64,000 nt of DNA from Wyeomyia smithii (taxonomy: Eukaryota; Arthropoda; Insecta; Diptera; Culicidae), in contig NC_073695.1 in assembly GCF_029784165.1 (NCBI RefSeq), forward strand, positions 248,867,589 through 248,931,588, in the 5' to 3' direction. Position numbers and translations under genes: made by a program. This document shows, in pieces, positions 11,395 to 21,997 of this stretch. Numbering within the stretch: position 1 is the first letter of the stretch; the number at the start of each line of letters is the position of its first letter. The notes below the pieces were generated by a model that ran no database searches, was not told the origin of the DNA, and was given only the letters and a program-made list of their open reading frames with translations.

Positions 11395-14300
11395 TACGGC
11401 GAAAGAGGTTAGGAATTTTATCACTGTATTACAGTGGAATTGCAGAAGTATCATCCCCAAATTCGATCTATTTTCTCATTTAATAAATACATACAATTGT
11501 GACGCATTTGCGCTCTGTGAAACCTTTCTCAATTCAAACGATCAACTCAATTTCCACGATTTTAACATTATTCGTCGAGATCGAGACTCACACGGTGGAG
11601 GGGTACTTTTAGGGATTAAAAAGTGCTATTCCTTCTTCCGAATCGACCTCCCCTCGATCTCGAATATTGAAGTCGTTGCCATTCAAACGAATATGAATGG
11701 AAAAGACCTATGCCTTGTTTCGTTATATATGCCTCCATCCGCGCGGATTGAACAGAAGCATCTCACTGATATAGCAGAGTTGCTTCCTGCGCCTCTCTTG
11801 ATATTGGGAGATTTTAATTCTCACTGTTCGCTATGGGGGTCGCTGTACGACGACAACCGATCTTCTTTAATCTGTAACTTGATCGACGACTTCAATATGA
11901 CAGTTTTGAATACTGGGGAAGCGACACGTGTACCTAATCCTCCAGCACGTGAAAGCGTGCTTGACCTATCCCTTTGCTCGACATCACTAGCGTTAGATTG
12001 CCGGTGGAAAGTAATCAACGATCCCCACGGTAGTGATCATCTTCCAATCGTTATATCAATTGCTAATGGTTCAACTTCCCCGAACCCAATCAATATTTCC
12101 TACGACCTTACACGTAATATTGATTGGAAGTGTTATGAGTCTATTATAGCGCAATCTATCGAGACTCACGAGGAACTTCCTCCGGAGGAAGAATACGCGT
12201 TCTTAGCTGGCTTGATAATCGACGCCGCGACTCAAGCTCAGACGAAACCGATACCCGGGGTAACGATTAGACAGCGCCCTCCCAACAAATGGTGGGACAA
12301 AGAGTGCTCTGAGCTGTACGCGCGAAGGTCCGCGGCGTATAAGGACTACCGGGAGTACGGCACTGTCAACCTGCTTCGAAAGTACGAGGCACTGGGCAGG
12401 CAGATGAAGAGCTTAGTAAAGGCGAAAAAACGCGGGTACTGGCGGCGGTTCGTAAACGCGTTGTCCAGGGAAACAGCGATGAGCACTCTTTGGGATACCG
12501 CCAGGCGCATGCGGAACCGTGACGTTTCGAATGAAAGCGAGGAGTATTCAGATCGCTGGATACTCGATTTTGCCAAAAAGGTCTGTCCAGACTCTGTACC
12601 GGAACAGAAAACCTTTCGCGACGCGTTATTAGTAACTACGGAAGAGCCTCCATTTTCGATGTTGGAATTTTCAATGGCTCTCCTGTCGTGCAACAATAAG
12701 GCTCCAGGGTTAGATAGAATAAAATTCAACCTGTTGAAGAACCTACCCGACTCTGCAAAAAGACGCTTGTTGAATTTGTTCAACAATTTTCTTGAGCTAA
12801 ATATTGTTCCGCATGACTGGAGGGAGGTAAAAGTCATTGCTATTCGGAAACCCGGGAAACCTGCCTCTGATCACAATTCATATAGGCCGATTGCGATGCT
12901 CTCTTGCCTCCGGAAATTAATGGAGAAAATGATCCTCTTACGGTTAGACAAATGGGTCGAAACAAACGGGTTACTTTCAGATACTCAATTTGGCTTTCGC
13001 CGGGGCAAAGGGACGAACGATTGCCTAGCGTTGCTTTCTACTGAAATTCAACTAGCCTTTGCTCGAAAAGAGCAAATGGCTTCTGCGTTCATGGATATTA
13101 AGGGGGCTTTTGACTCTGTCTCTGTAGAAGTTTTAAGCGCGAAACTTCATTCGCAGGGACTTTCACCAAATTTGAATAACTTTTTGCTCAATTTGTTGTC
13201 AGAAAAGCATATGTATTTCTCACATGGCGATTCGACAACTTCCCGAATTAGTTACATGGGCCTCCCCCAGGGCTCATGTTTAAGTCCTCTCTTATATAAT
13301 TTTTACGTCAATGACATCGATGAATGTCTTGCAAATTCATGCACGCTAAGGCAACTTGCAGACGATAGCGTTGTATCCATTACTGGTAGCGAGGCTAGCG
13401 ATCTGCAAGGACCATTGCAAGATACCTTAGACAATTTGTCTGAATGGGCTCTTAAGCTGGGTATCGAATTCTCTCCGGAGAAAACTGAGCTGGTCGTTTT
13501 TTCTAGGAAGCATAACCCAGCTCAGCTGCAGCTCCTACTAACGGGTAAAACGATCTCTCAGGTTTTAATCGCTAAATATCTCGGGGTCTGGTTCGACTCC
13601 AAATGCACCTGGGCTTGTCATATTAGGTATCTGACACAAAAATGCCAACAGAGGATTAATTTTCTTCGTACGATTACCGGAACTTGGTGGGGTGCTCACC
13701 CAGGAGACCTGCTAAGGTTATACCAAACAACGATATTGTCAGTTCTTGAGTACGGCTGTTTCTGCTTTCGCTCCGCCGCGAACACGCACATTATAAAATT
13801 AGAGAGAATACAATATCGTTGTTTGCGTATTGCCTTGGGTTGCATGCAGTCGACCCATACGATGAGTCTTGAAGTGCTAGCGGGTATTCTTCCGTTGAAA
13901 CATCGTTTTTGGAATCTCTCTTACCGGTTGCTAATTCGATGCACAGTTATGAACCCATTAGTAATTGAAAATTTCGAGAGGTTGGTCGACCTTCAATCTC
14001 AATCCAGATTTATGACTTTATATTTTGACTATATGGCTCAAGATATTAATCTTTCTTCATACGATTCCTTCAATGTCGCACTTTTAGCTACGTCTAATAA
14101 TGCTATATTCTTCGACACCACCATGAAACAAGACATTTCTGGTATCCCGGATCAATTGCGACCCCAAGAGATCCCTAAGATTTTTTCCAATAAGTTTAAA
14201 CATGTTAGTTATGATAAAAGGTTTTTCACTGACGGATCTAATCTAGATGAGTCCACTGGCTTTGGTGTTTTCCACGAAAATTTTACCGCCTCCTACAAAC

Positions 14301-15070
14301 TCGATGCTCCTGCTTCCGTGTACGTCGCAGAACTTGCTGCTATTCAGTACTCTCTTGGAATCATCGAAACCCTACCCATAGACCACTACTTCATCTTCAC
14401 AGATAGTCTCAGTGCCATTGAGGCTCTGCGATCAATGAAGCCTGTGAAGCACACCCCGTATTTCCTGGGGAAAATACGGCGGTTTTTAAGTGCTTTAACA
14501 GATAAAAATTACCGGGTTACCTTAGCGTGGGTCCCTTCTCATTGCTCGATTCCGGGTAACGAAAAGGCTGACTCTTTAGCTAAGGTGGGTGCTATTGACG
14601 GCGATATTTATGAAAGACCAATTGCTTATGATGAATTTTATAGCATTTTGCGTCAGAGAACACTCAACAGTTGGCAATCATCATGGAACTCAGATGAACT
14701 GGGACGGTGGCTACATTCCATTTTTCCTAAGGTATCGACGAAAGCATGGTTCAAGGGGTTGGATGTAGGTCGGGACTTCATTCGCGTGATGTCCAGACTT
14801 ATGTCCAATCACTACACGTTAAACACGCATCTCTTTCGTATAGGGCTTGTAGACAGTAATCACTGCGTTTGTGGCGATGGCTACCATGACATCGAGCATG
14901 TTGTTTGGTCGTGTACCGAATACTGTGGTGTTAGGTCTGAGCTTATAGATTCCCTTCGGGCCCGAGGAAAACAACCGAACGTACCCGTTAGAGACATTCT
15001 GGGAAGCGGTGATCTCCAGTACATGACACAGCTATACGTTTTCATAAAACACGCTGGTATTAAAATATGA
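11387..15070 (+). CDS. ORF2 polyprotein: endonuclease, reverse transcriptase, RNase H
   Basis: This 1227-aa protein nicks target DNA and primes reverse transcription. The apurinic-type endonuclease spans residues about 10-235 (QWNCRS, LGDFNSH near 141, GSDHLPI near 216). The reverse transcriptase lies at about 470-740 (YRPIAML near 498, FMDIKGAFDSV, GLPQGSCLSPLLYNF, and LADDS near 657 as motif C in place of the commoner Y/FADD). RNase H follows at about 945-1080, with TDGS, the AELAA glutamate, FTDS, PSHC and NEKAD supplying its acidic and His residues. A C-terminal C-x-C-x8-H-x4-C motif (CVCGDGYHDIEHVVWSC) lies near 1165-1180. Its ATG sits within the last codons of ORF1. Confidence 0.95.
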   Translation: MTNTAKEVRNFITVLQWNCRSIIPKFDLFSHLINTYNCDAFALCETFLNSNDQLNFHDFNIIRRDRDSHGGGVLLGIKKCYSFFRIDLPSISNIEVVAIQTNMNGKDLCLVSLYMPPSARIEQKHLTDIAELLPAPLLILGDFNSHCSLWGSLYDDNRSSLICNLIDDFNMTVLNTGEATRVPNPPARESVLDLSLCSTSLALDCRWKVINDPHGSDHLPIVISIANGSTSPNPINISYDLTRNIDWKCYESIIAQSIETHEELPPEEEYAFLAGLIIDAATQAQTKPIPGVTIRQRPPNKWWDKECSELYARRSAAYKDYREYGTVNLLRKYEALGRQMKSLVKAKKRGYWRRFVNALSRETAMSTLWDTARRMRNRDVSNESEEYSDRWILDFAKKVCPDSVPEQKTFRDALLVTTEEPPFSMLEFSMALLSCNNKAPGLDRIKFNLLKNLPDSAKRRLLNLFNNFLELNIVPHDWREVKVIAIRKPGKPASDHNSYRPIAMLSCLRKLMEKMILLRLDKWVETNGLLSDTQFGFRRGKGTNDCLALLSTEIQLAFARKEQMASAFMDIKGAFDSVSVEVLSAKLHSQGLSPNLNNFLLNLLSEKHMYFSHGDSTTSRISYMGLPQGSCLSPLLYNFYVNDIDECLANSCTLRQLADDSVVSITGSEASDLQGPLQDTLDNLSEWALKLGIEFSPEKTELVVFSRKHNPAQLQLLLTGKTISQVLIAKYLGVWFDSKCTWACHIRYLTQKCQQRINFLRTITGTWWGAHPGDLLRLYQTTILSVLEYGCFCFRSAANTHIIKLERIQYRCLRIALGCMQSTHTMSLEVLAGILPLKHRFWNLSYRLLIRCTVMNPLVIENFERLVDLQSQSRFMTLYFDYMAQDINLSSYDSFNVALLATSNNAIFFDTTMKQDISGIPDQLRPQEIPKIFSNKFKHVSYDKRFFTDGSNLDESTGFGVFHENFTASYKLDAPASVYVAELAAIQYSLGIIETLPIDHYFIFTDSLSAIEALRSMKPVKHTPYFLGKIRRFLSALTDKNYRVTLAWVPSHCSIPGNEKADSLAKVGAIDGDIYERPIAYDEFYSILRQRTLNSWQSSWNSDELGRWLHSIFPKVSTKAWFKGLDVGRDFIRVMSRLMSNHYTLNTHLFRIGLVDSNHCVCGDGYHDIEHVVWSCTEYCGVRSELIDSLRARGKQPNVPVRDILGSGDLQYMTQLYVFIKHAGIKI

Positions 15071-15441
15071 AACTCTTCTATCTATTTGTTAGATTACCAT
15101 TCCCGCTACACGCTGAAAGAAGATGATACACTAAGCTGGAGACACCCAAACGAAGACTCGGCATCTTCATGTTCACGCAGACACCTCAGTCCAAACTGCT
15201 CAAATAGAACATCACTGCTTAGCCATGTACAAATAAATAAATCGTATAACTCAATATAGTTAAAATCAAAATTGTAACTCCCCTCCTCTCACCTTAAATC
15301 CCCACTAGCTCGTAGTCGGCCGCGAGAATAAAGAAAAGGCCTCCCTCTTTTCCCTGCTAATTTAGAATTTAAAAAAAATGTACTTGGCTCAGTTAAACAT
15401 AAATTGTATCGTGCCGTGTCAAATAAACTATTTATTTAAGA
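15071..15441 (+). other. 3' UTR and tail of the I-type element
   Basis: Non-coding sequence follows the ORF2 stop. It includes AATAAA-like signals (AGAATAAAG near 15325; AAATAAAC at 15420-15428). The end is AT-rich (AAACTATTTATTTAAGA) and is not a long poly-A tail, as is common for I-type elements, which end in short AT repeats. Confidence 0.75.
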
Positions 15442-15453
15442 AGATATGATTAT
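15442..15453 (+). repeat. Target-site duplication, right (AGATATGATTAT)
   Basis: Exact 12-bp match to 9266-9277. The Helitron sequence resumes directly after it with AGAGGAGAACTAAGCATG, matching copy B. Confidence 0.92.
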
Positions 15454-15924
15454 AGAGGAGAACTAAGCATGAATGGTCACGCTAAATTCTTCTTACTTTG
15501 ATTTCTTTCTTCTGAAAGTTACATAGAAAGAGGTTTTACTGTGAACGATTGACGAATATCCGGTTATCACCCGAGTGTGGTATATTCGGAACTGTGATGA
15601 CCCCACACAACATTTTTCAAAATAACGACTTCTGGTTTCAGGAAAATAATCTAAAGTGGTATTTGACCAACCTTTCTAATACTTGCGAAACTTCCGAACT
15701 CCATATGTCATTTTGAATCCCGAAACGGCGACTTCCTGTTTCTGTGAAACATCTCCAAATCACAAAATGCAATCCAATATGGGGATTTCCATTCTGTGCG
15801 TTCTCTTAAAGTATTTCCGTTCTGTGCGTTCTCTTGAGTTGTGCTAATAATGTAATGAATTATAAAAAATGATTTCTAATTTTAAAACTTTTGATCCCGA
15901 GCATCGCCGGGAACGTTCAGCTAG

Positions 15925-18655
15925 TACCATAATAATTTTCATCGATAAATATTTTTAGTCGTTAAAATCAGTCTAATAAATTATTCTCAGATTTATTCGA
16001 AACGATCTGAAATCATTTGAAATTTAAAATACCACGAGCATCTCGTCCGTTTTTTTGGCACTTTGATTTGAAACCTTCGTTTCGTGTTCCCTGCTTGGCT
16101 GAGAAACAGAATTCAACGGAACTGGTATTTCACAAACCCGTTCGTGTAGAAAATTCCGGTGTAGAAATTTTAAGACTCTAATATCATCAATTCTGCGCTT
16201 AAAATTTATTTCTGCTAGCAGTATTTCCGACCAGACACCACAAATGACAAATCGACTCTCGTGCGACCGGTGGGATTCAAATTCTTACATAATAATACAG
16301 TTTTATTACTTTTTATATCGCACGCATATCTCGCAAGTGTTACTGCTACCCCAGTAGAGAGCAGACAGTGACAGACAGAGCACGGAGTGATACTTTTTCA
16401 CGTCCGCCGGGACATGACATTCCATCTAGCGCCCGCCGCTATCTGCGCAGTATCGCGCTTCGTTCTTGCGCTTCGCCGGAGCACTGCTGGCAAGCATCCA
16501 TAAATCATTTTTTTGCTGATTGAAACGCATTAGAGCATCACGTGCGAATCGCTGCGCTGCGCTTGCTAAGAAGCGAAGCAGCAATGCGAGCACAGGCTGT
16601 GGAAATGAATGTTTGTCTCCATCGAAAACCAGCATCTTCCACTATCGGGGGAAATATATCAGCGAAGCTGGCTGATGGAACAAAAGCAACCGACCACGGT
16701 GAAGTACCGGTGGAAGAGTGTGTGTGTGTGTGTTTGTAATCTTACTGAAATCTTCCAGCTCGCGTATAGACTGAGCAGACACACGTAAGTTTTTGTCGTT
16801 TTTTTCGAACGCCAGCACTAATTACCTGATAGAGCCGGCGGGCCTTTTGCTGAACCTATGCTTCAGCATTTTCGTAATAAATTAGCTAATTGCTAGCGAA
16901 GGTTAAATTATTCCATTTTCTTCCTGTCAGCTGGGTTTTCTTTTTAATGGATGCAAAGTTATTTTTAGATGCTTATCTTTAGTGGTTTTGTCTTCCCAGC
17001 AAACGTTTCGCATACCGCACCGCAACTGATTTGTTTCTGTTATCTCTTTCTAGGTACGGCCAACAACAATTTATGTCATGGAATGATGATAACACGTAAT
17101 TCTGGCAAGTGAAACTGCTAATGCATTTGATACGGCACATTGATACATAGGAAATCAACTGAGCGCCACTTGCTCCGATTTAATGCAAGTTTATATATAA
17201 ATACATAACTTCTATTAACAAAAAAAATTAACAAAGCCTAGAAATTTACATTTTCTGAACCGTGATATCTTGTGTTTTGCCGCATCACTCCAAATAATAA
17301 CATATTTCTTTTGAAAATTTAAGTTTAAAGTTAAAAAAAACATCTGAATTTCAGTTGAACATCGTCAATATTATTATTTTTTTTTACGAGCTCAAGCTTA
17401 GAAAGCAGCAATGCATTGAATAATTGTCTCAAAAGCAATTAAAACTGTCATGTTTGATTAAGATTACCGGGGAAAAAGGACATCTGGTTTTCTCTCGCAG
17501 CCGATGGCGCTAAGTTAGAATAAAAATAGTAATACAAGCAATGTTCAAAATATTTTAAAAAATCGAAATGTTCACCTTGTTAAGAAAAAATCGTTACCCG
17601 TCCCTCAGCCGAACTGTTTCCTACCACATCTTGTCATACGCATTCCAAAAATGCTCAATCAGCCGTGAGTTTTCGCATCCAACCTGCAAGAAGCACGAAC
17701 ACAACAATTCATTCACATACACGCACCCGGAACGACACGTCACTTCAGATTTCAAGTGCCCACATCCGCAGAATTTTTGCCGCACCGGTTCAATTGCATT
17801 ACTGCCGGTGCGCCATAATCGAGGCAGAAAACTCCCACGCCTGGCAGCGCAGCGGTTCCCGTTCAAGGATACTTGGCCGTATGAGTACCTAAATATTATC
17901 GGCTCGGCAATAGCGTACCGCCTATGCGTCTTTGCTCGAGTTCATACCGGGTGAGTGGGCGAATCATGCATCGAAACTATTTGAACCGGATTGACTGGCA
18001 CTCGTGGATGTCGTTATCAACCGGTTCCGCTTTGGCGAACGCACGCAACAGGAACGCATCCTAACGGCTCCAAGTAGCGTTGGTACGTTTTTGCGAGCTC
18101 AGAGATGATTAAGTGGGCCACGAAAATGTGGTTCGATGAGGCTTGGCAAGCCTAACTTCGAGTGTACATTCGATCGCATTTTCCTTCGTTTTCGAACGAT
18201 GAGCCAACATCCGGCATCCTTCCTTGGGATGTGTTATCCCTGCTGTTGGAGGAATCAGTTCGAATGATGCGTTCGAAAGTTGTTACATAAGCGCATGCAA
18301 ATCTCCGTCCGTATCGAGTGGTGGGTAAACCACAGTAAGTAATCGTGCACTTACTCTTCTATAGTCAAAGCCGTACGCAGAATTTTTGTTCTGAGTGGTT
18401 TACCCAAATAATCTTCTTTAGTTCGAATATTTTAGATCGATTTCTATCATAACTCAATCTATAATAGCAGTAGGAAAATATTTCGAAGGGGCTTTCTGTC
18501 GAATACATCGTATTTGAAGCGAGCGAAGCAACGCAACAACAGACAAGCTGCCACCAGCATTAACTTGCTTGTTGACAGGTGACAGCATAACGCGTTCGCA
18601 AAACATCACAGTAGCCACCGAAGCGAACAGCAGCAGGCAGACAGCATTCCGGACA
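15925..18655. other. Intergenic DNA upstream of the secreted-protein gene
   Basis: No coding gene recognised. A short (GT)n run lies at 16717-16735. The 16.3-16.7 kb stretch is relatively GC-rich and contains short ORFs on both strands without motifs. The sequence just upstream of 18656 should hold the promoter and 5' UTR of the next gene, but I see no convincing TATA box. Confidence 0.45.
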
Positions 18656-19553
18656 ATGTCACCCGTCAGCGTTTGTCAGTTTACGCTACTATTAATTATA
18701 CTGGTGCTGTCACCATATCTAGGCAAATCGCAGATAATTGAACGAGACCGAAGATACGATACAGATGTGCTAGGTAGAAAGTTTGACATCTGTATCTTTC
18801 GGCCAAAGCGTTTCACCATCATCAACCAGGGAGATCAATTTTTCATCCTGTCAGCACGCGGTCTGGTGAAGATGGAAATCATGAGAAATTCTTACACTTC
18901 AGCTCATTTTGTTCGAACTTTCGAGGATGCCAAAAATATGGCTAATGTAAGCTGTGTGCAAGATAGAAAAGTTATTCACATGAATTATTCACACTTGGAT
19001 TGCTTTTCAGCGTTTTACAATATACAAAGTTATGCTGCTTAATCGTTCTACTGATGGCAGCTATCAAGTTCACCGACACATCAGGACTAATCCTGTAGCT
19101 CTTAAAGCCAAATATTTGAACGCCTACCAAAGTATGCTGAATATCTGTGGTAGAACGAAATTGATTTGGAGAAATTCGTTACCTGTTAGAAATCAAAAAG
19201 TTGGAAACAGGAAAGGAGTGTTAAGGCTCAAGCCGATTACCATTGATATGAGAACAGCTGATTCTACACGATCACTCAAACAGTCAACTCAAGTTCGCCG
19301 CCAAACGCGATCCGCTGATGATGACTGTAGACTGGCTCCGATTGGTCCCCCTATTCCATTGTTTCCAGTAATGCCTCAGCGCAAGTGTAAGACACCTGTA
19401 GCTCAGTCTGAAAGTAAGTTTACGACGGATCATGATGGATCACATTTGGGAGATATTTCGGGATCGAGCGTTGAGTGGCCTTCAAGCACAATAAGGCTTA
19501 ATGTCGTTTTTCTAGTTTCAGGCTCTCATTTAATGATGAATTATTACATTTAG
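18656..19553 (+). CDS. Predicted three-exon gene for a small secreted protein, function unknown
   Basis: Coding exons are 18656-18946, 19011-19413 and 19522-19553, joined across introns with GT-AG borders, giving 241 aa. The ATG (context ACAATGT) opens a classic signal peptide, MSPVSVCQFTLLLIILVL, with likely cleavage near GKS/Q. The mature part is basic and has four cysteines (contexts ICIF, NICGR, DDDCRL, QRKCKT), which could form two disulfides. An NRS glycosylation site and a furin-like basic site (VRRQTRSADD) are also present. Without splicing, the first frame stops at 19042 and the second begins only after the intron. No family is recognised. AATAAA follows 8 bp after the stop. An alternative is read-through of the second intron, which also keeps the frame open. 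Confidence 0.7.
18947..19010 (+). other. Intron 1 (64 bp, phase 0)
   Basis: Donor GTAAGC after AAT at 18946; acceptor TGCTTTTCAG at 19001-19010. A 64-bp intron is typical of dipteran genes. Removing it joins ...DAKNMAN to RFTIYKVMLLN in one frame. Confidence 0.72.
19414..19521 (+). other. Intron 2 (108 bp, phase 1), possibly retained
   Basis: Donor GAAA/GTAAGTTT is close to consensus and the acceptor is TCTAGTTTCAG. The length is a multiple of three with no in-frame stop, so unspliced RNA would encode an extra 36 residues. Both forms end with the same HLMMNYYI tail. Confidence 0.62.
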
Positions 19554-19560
19554 TTTGAAG

Positions 19561-19566
19561 AATAAA
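19561..19566 (+). terminator. Polyadenylation signal AATAAA
   Basis: Canonical hexamer 8 bp after the TAG stop at 19551-19553, in the same orientation as the gene. No other feature nearby would need it. Confidence 0.6.
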
Positions 19567-20835
19567 TTGAGAATGTACTGATTTGATTTGTTTCATCAAC
19601 TAAGTATTTTTTAGAAACAAAAATCAAATTTCCAATATTCGATGATCGGCCATTGACTCTTCTTTACACTTTTTTTGAGTGCATTTAGGCTACTAATTTT
19701 GACTCTGACTATTTGACACTATTACAATAGTTCAAATGAATGGACAACGTAATCCTAATTCCCTAACAAAAAAAAAATTGACACTTTTACTCTTTCACTC
19801 TTCGATGCATCGATCGTTGGCTCTTTGACTATTTCGCTCGTTGACCCTTTGAGTCTTTTTATTCGACTTTCTACTTTTTCACTCTTTGACTCCCTGGTAC
19901 TGGCGCTTTGACTTTTTGGCGCTGGTTTTTTGATTTTTGACTCCTTGACAGTGTGATTTTTTAATTTTTCTAACTCTTCAGTCCTATGACTTTTTGATTC
20001 TTTAGCTCTTTGACTCGTTGACTTTGGATTTCTGACTCTTACACTCTTTGACTTTTTGGCACTTTGACTGTTTGACTCGTTAACTCTTCGGTTCTTTGGC
20101 TATTCAATTCTTTGACTCTTTGATTCTTTGCCTCTTTGACTCTCTGACTCTTCGACTTTTCAACTCTTTGACATTATTATACTTTGACTGTTTGACGTAT
20201 TGCCTTTTTGACCCTTTGACTCTCTTTGACAATGAGTCATTTCCAAATTTAAATTAAAATTTTGATTTTTTTTTTAATTTTAATTTTCGAATTTGACTTT
20301 TGTTTGATTTCTGATTACTTTGACTCATGATTCTTTACTTTGAAATTTAGTTTGTTTGTTTGGAACTTTTATTTTTTATTCTTTACTCTTGGTTTTTAAC
20401 TCTGACCTTCGATTTTAGCTTTCGAATTTTTCTTCACGACTTATGATTTGTTAAAATACAAATTCTGGAAATCATAGTTTGAGGCAGTAATCACATTCTT
20501 GTCCGCGAAAAAACGCGAGACATTTTCTTTGTTACTATTGGACAATGAATGGTTAAAAAACAGCACTTAATTACATTCTTTACACTACTATATTACATTA
20601 CATTACAATTATGTTACTACTTGAATATGTGAAGAAAAAAAATTATGTTACTACTTCATTTAGTTTCTGCCTGACGGTTTGGCCGTGATTTTTTAATCTT
20701 TACTTTTAATCTTTATTTTCACTTTTGTCTTTTGATTTTTATTTCAGACTTACAATTTTTACTTTTGTCCTTTGGTTTCTTCCTTTTGACTTTTGATATT
20801 TTTTTCTTCGCTTTTCATTTTTTACTTATGACTTA

Positions 20836-21066
20836 GGCGTTGTACATAAATTAAATAACGATAAAAATCTAGATTTGCGACCCCCTCCTCCCCTGTGTAA
20901 CAATAAGTTATGTTCAATATGATTCCTTCCTAAAATAACGAAACGCTGATCACAGTTATGTAATTGTCTCAATTACCCTCCTTCCCTCCACCGTATGTAA
21001 CAATAAAAAACAAAAACTCTACTCCCCTCACCCCCTTTATATGTTACTTTATTTATGTACGACCCC
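20836..21066. mobile_element. Harbinger-like MITE with TTA duplication
   Basis: 231 bp. The left end GGCGTTGTACATAAAT is the inverse of the right end ATTTATGTACGACCCC, with TTA on both sides (20833-20835 and 21067-21069). A 3-bp TTA duplication with GGSG-starting ends fits PIF/Harbinger MITEs. The interior has C-rich tracts (CCCCCTCCTCCCC). A second member of the family is at 24219. Confidence 0.8.
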
Positions 21067-21715
21067 TTATGAGTGTTTATTGACGATTTTTGATATTTTA
21101 CTTTTGACGCTAACTTTTTAGTTTTGACTCATGCATATTTACTTCTGATTTCGATTTCCTTTCAAGTACACTTGGATTTTTACTTTGGATTTAGGTTTTT
21201 GTACATTTGACTCTTGATTTTTGAATTTTTATTCATGACTACTGTTTTCTTTTTTATTTTTTTTGTTTCAAACTTTTGGTTCTTACTTATGACTTTTAAT
21301 TTTCATATTTGGGTTATGATCTCTTATTTTGGGCTTAAGAGTTTTGAAGTTAAGCTTTTGGCTTTTGAATTTTTATTTATGACTTTTGATTTTTATTTGT
21401 TATTTTTTGGCTCTTGATTTGCTATATTGGATTTTAGATTTTTTAATTTTTTCTTTTGATTTTTTACTTTTGTCTTTTGATTTTTGATTTTTGTCTTTAA
21501 ATTTTTGACTTTTGACTTTTAAGTTGTAGCTTTTGACTTGTGATTATTAATTTTGGACTTTTGATTTTTAACTCTTAGTCTTTTGATTTTTTGTTTTGCG
21601 CTTAAGGTGTTTTACTTTTGACTTATGAATTCTTACGTTTGATTTTTTATCGTTTTGGATTTTGGATTTTTTACCTTCGACTTAGGTTTTTTACTTTTTA
21701 CTTTTGAAATTTTAC

Positions 21716-21997
21716 TACACACTTAAAATTTTTTGCCAGGTCTCGGTAACTTATTGCCGAGAACTGAGTGCTCGGTTAAAAAAATAATGACAGCTGTCAT
21801 ATACTTTCGTAAATTTCGGTTCACCCAACTGAAATTTCGGCACAAAATATCCGAAATTTTGTGCCGAAATTTCAGTTAGGTTGAACCGAGATATACGATA
21901 AAATGTGACAGCTGTCATTATTTTTTTAACCGAGCACTCATTGGTGCCGTTCTCGGCAATAAGTTACCGAGACCCGGCAAAAAATTTTAAGTGTGTA
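21716..21997. mobile_element. Near-perfect palindromic MITE (TA-flanked)
   Basis: 282 bp that folds on itself almost completely. The ends begin TACACACTTAAAATTTTT, continue through GGTCTCGGTAAC and GACAGCTGTCAT, and meet near 21857 at CAAAATATCCGAAATTTTG. TA at both outer ends could be a TA target duplication, suggesting a Tc1/mariner-type MITE; this class call is inferred. Confidence 0.8.

Larger units (their letters stand above)
9278..15441 (+). mobile_element. Full-length I-group non-LTR retrotransposon
   Basis: The element is 6164 bp and is bounded by the 12-bp duplication. It has a 5' UTR (9278-10014), ORF1 (nucleic-acid-binding gag-like protein), ORF2 (endonuclease, reverse transcriptase, RNase H, C-terminal zinc motif) and a 371-bp 3' region ending AAATAAACTATTTATTTAAGA. 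Domain order and the RNase H domain place it in the I/Loa group; I favour the I clade. Both ORFs are open over their full length with catalytic motifs intact, which suggests a young and possibly competent copy. The 5' end CATTCATTCG resembles the CATT start of I factors, from memory of the family. Confidence 0.93.
6823..15924 (+). mobile_element. Non-autonomous Helitron, copy A, split by a LINE
   Basis: The left end TCTACTATATAAAAATGG is preceded by A. The right end has a GC hairpin (TCCCGAGC-ATC-GCCGGGA at about 15894-15910) followed 10 bases later by terminal CTAG and then T. A|TC...CTRR|T with a subterminal 3' hairpin is the defining Helitron signature. No Rep/helicase ORF is present, so it is non-autonomous. 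Its own sequence is 6823-9277 plus 15454-15924, about 2.9 kb; the gap is the I-type retrotransposon. Copy B at 42601-44637 aligns with both halves and continues without interruption across the junction. Confidence 0.85.

Noticed and set aside
12346..12837. 163-aa minus-strand ORF
   Set aside because: Antisense shadow of ORF2.
17568..17954. 128-aa plus-strand ORF
   Set aside because: Overlaps equally long frames on both strands and has no recognisable domain.
18569..18655. Upstream in-frame extension of the secreted-protein gene
   Set aside because: The frame opens with a non-ATG codon; the first ATG with good context is at 18656 and directly precedes the signal peptide.
18656..19042. Unspliced reading of the first exon to the stop at 19042
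   Set aside because: GTAAGC and TTTTCAG borders 64 bp apart restore a long open frame, a better model than a truncated protein.
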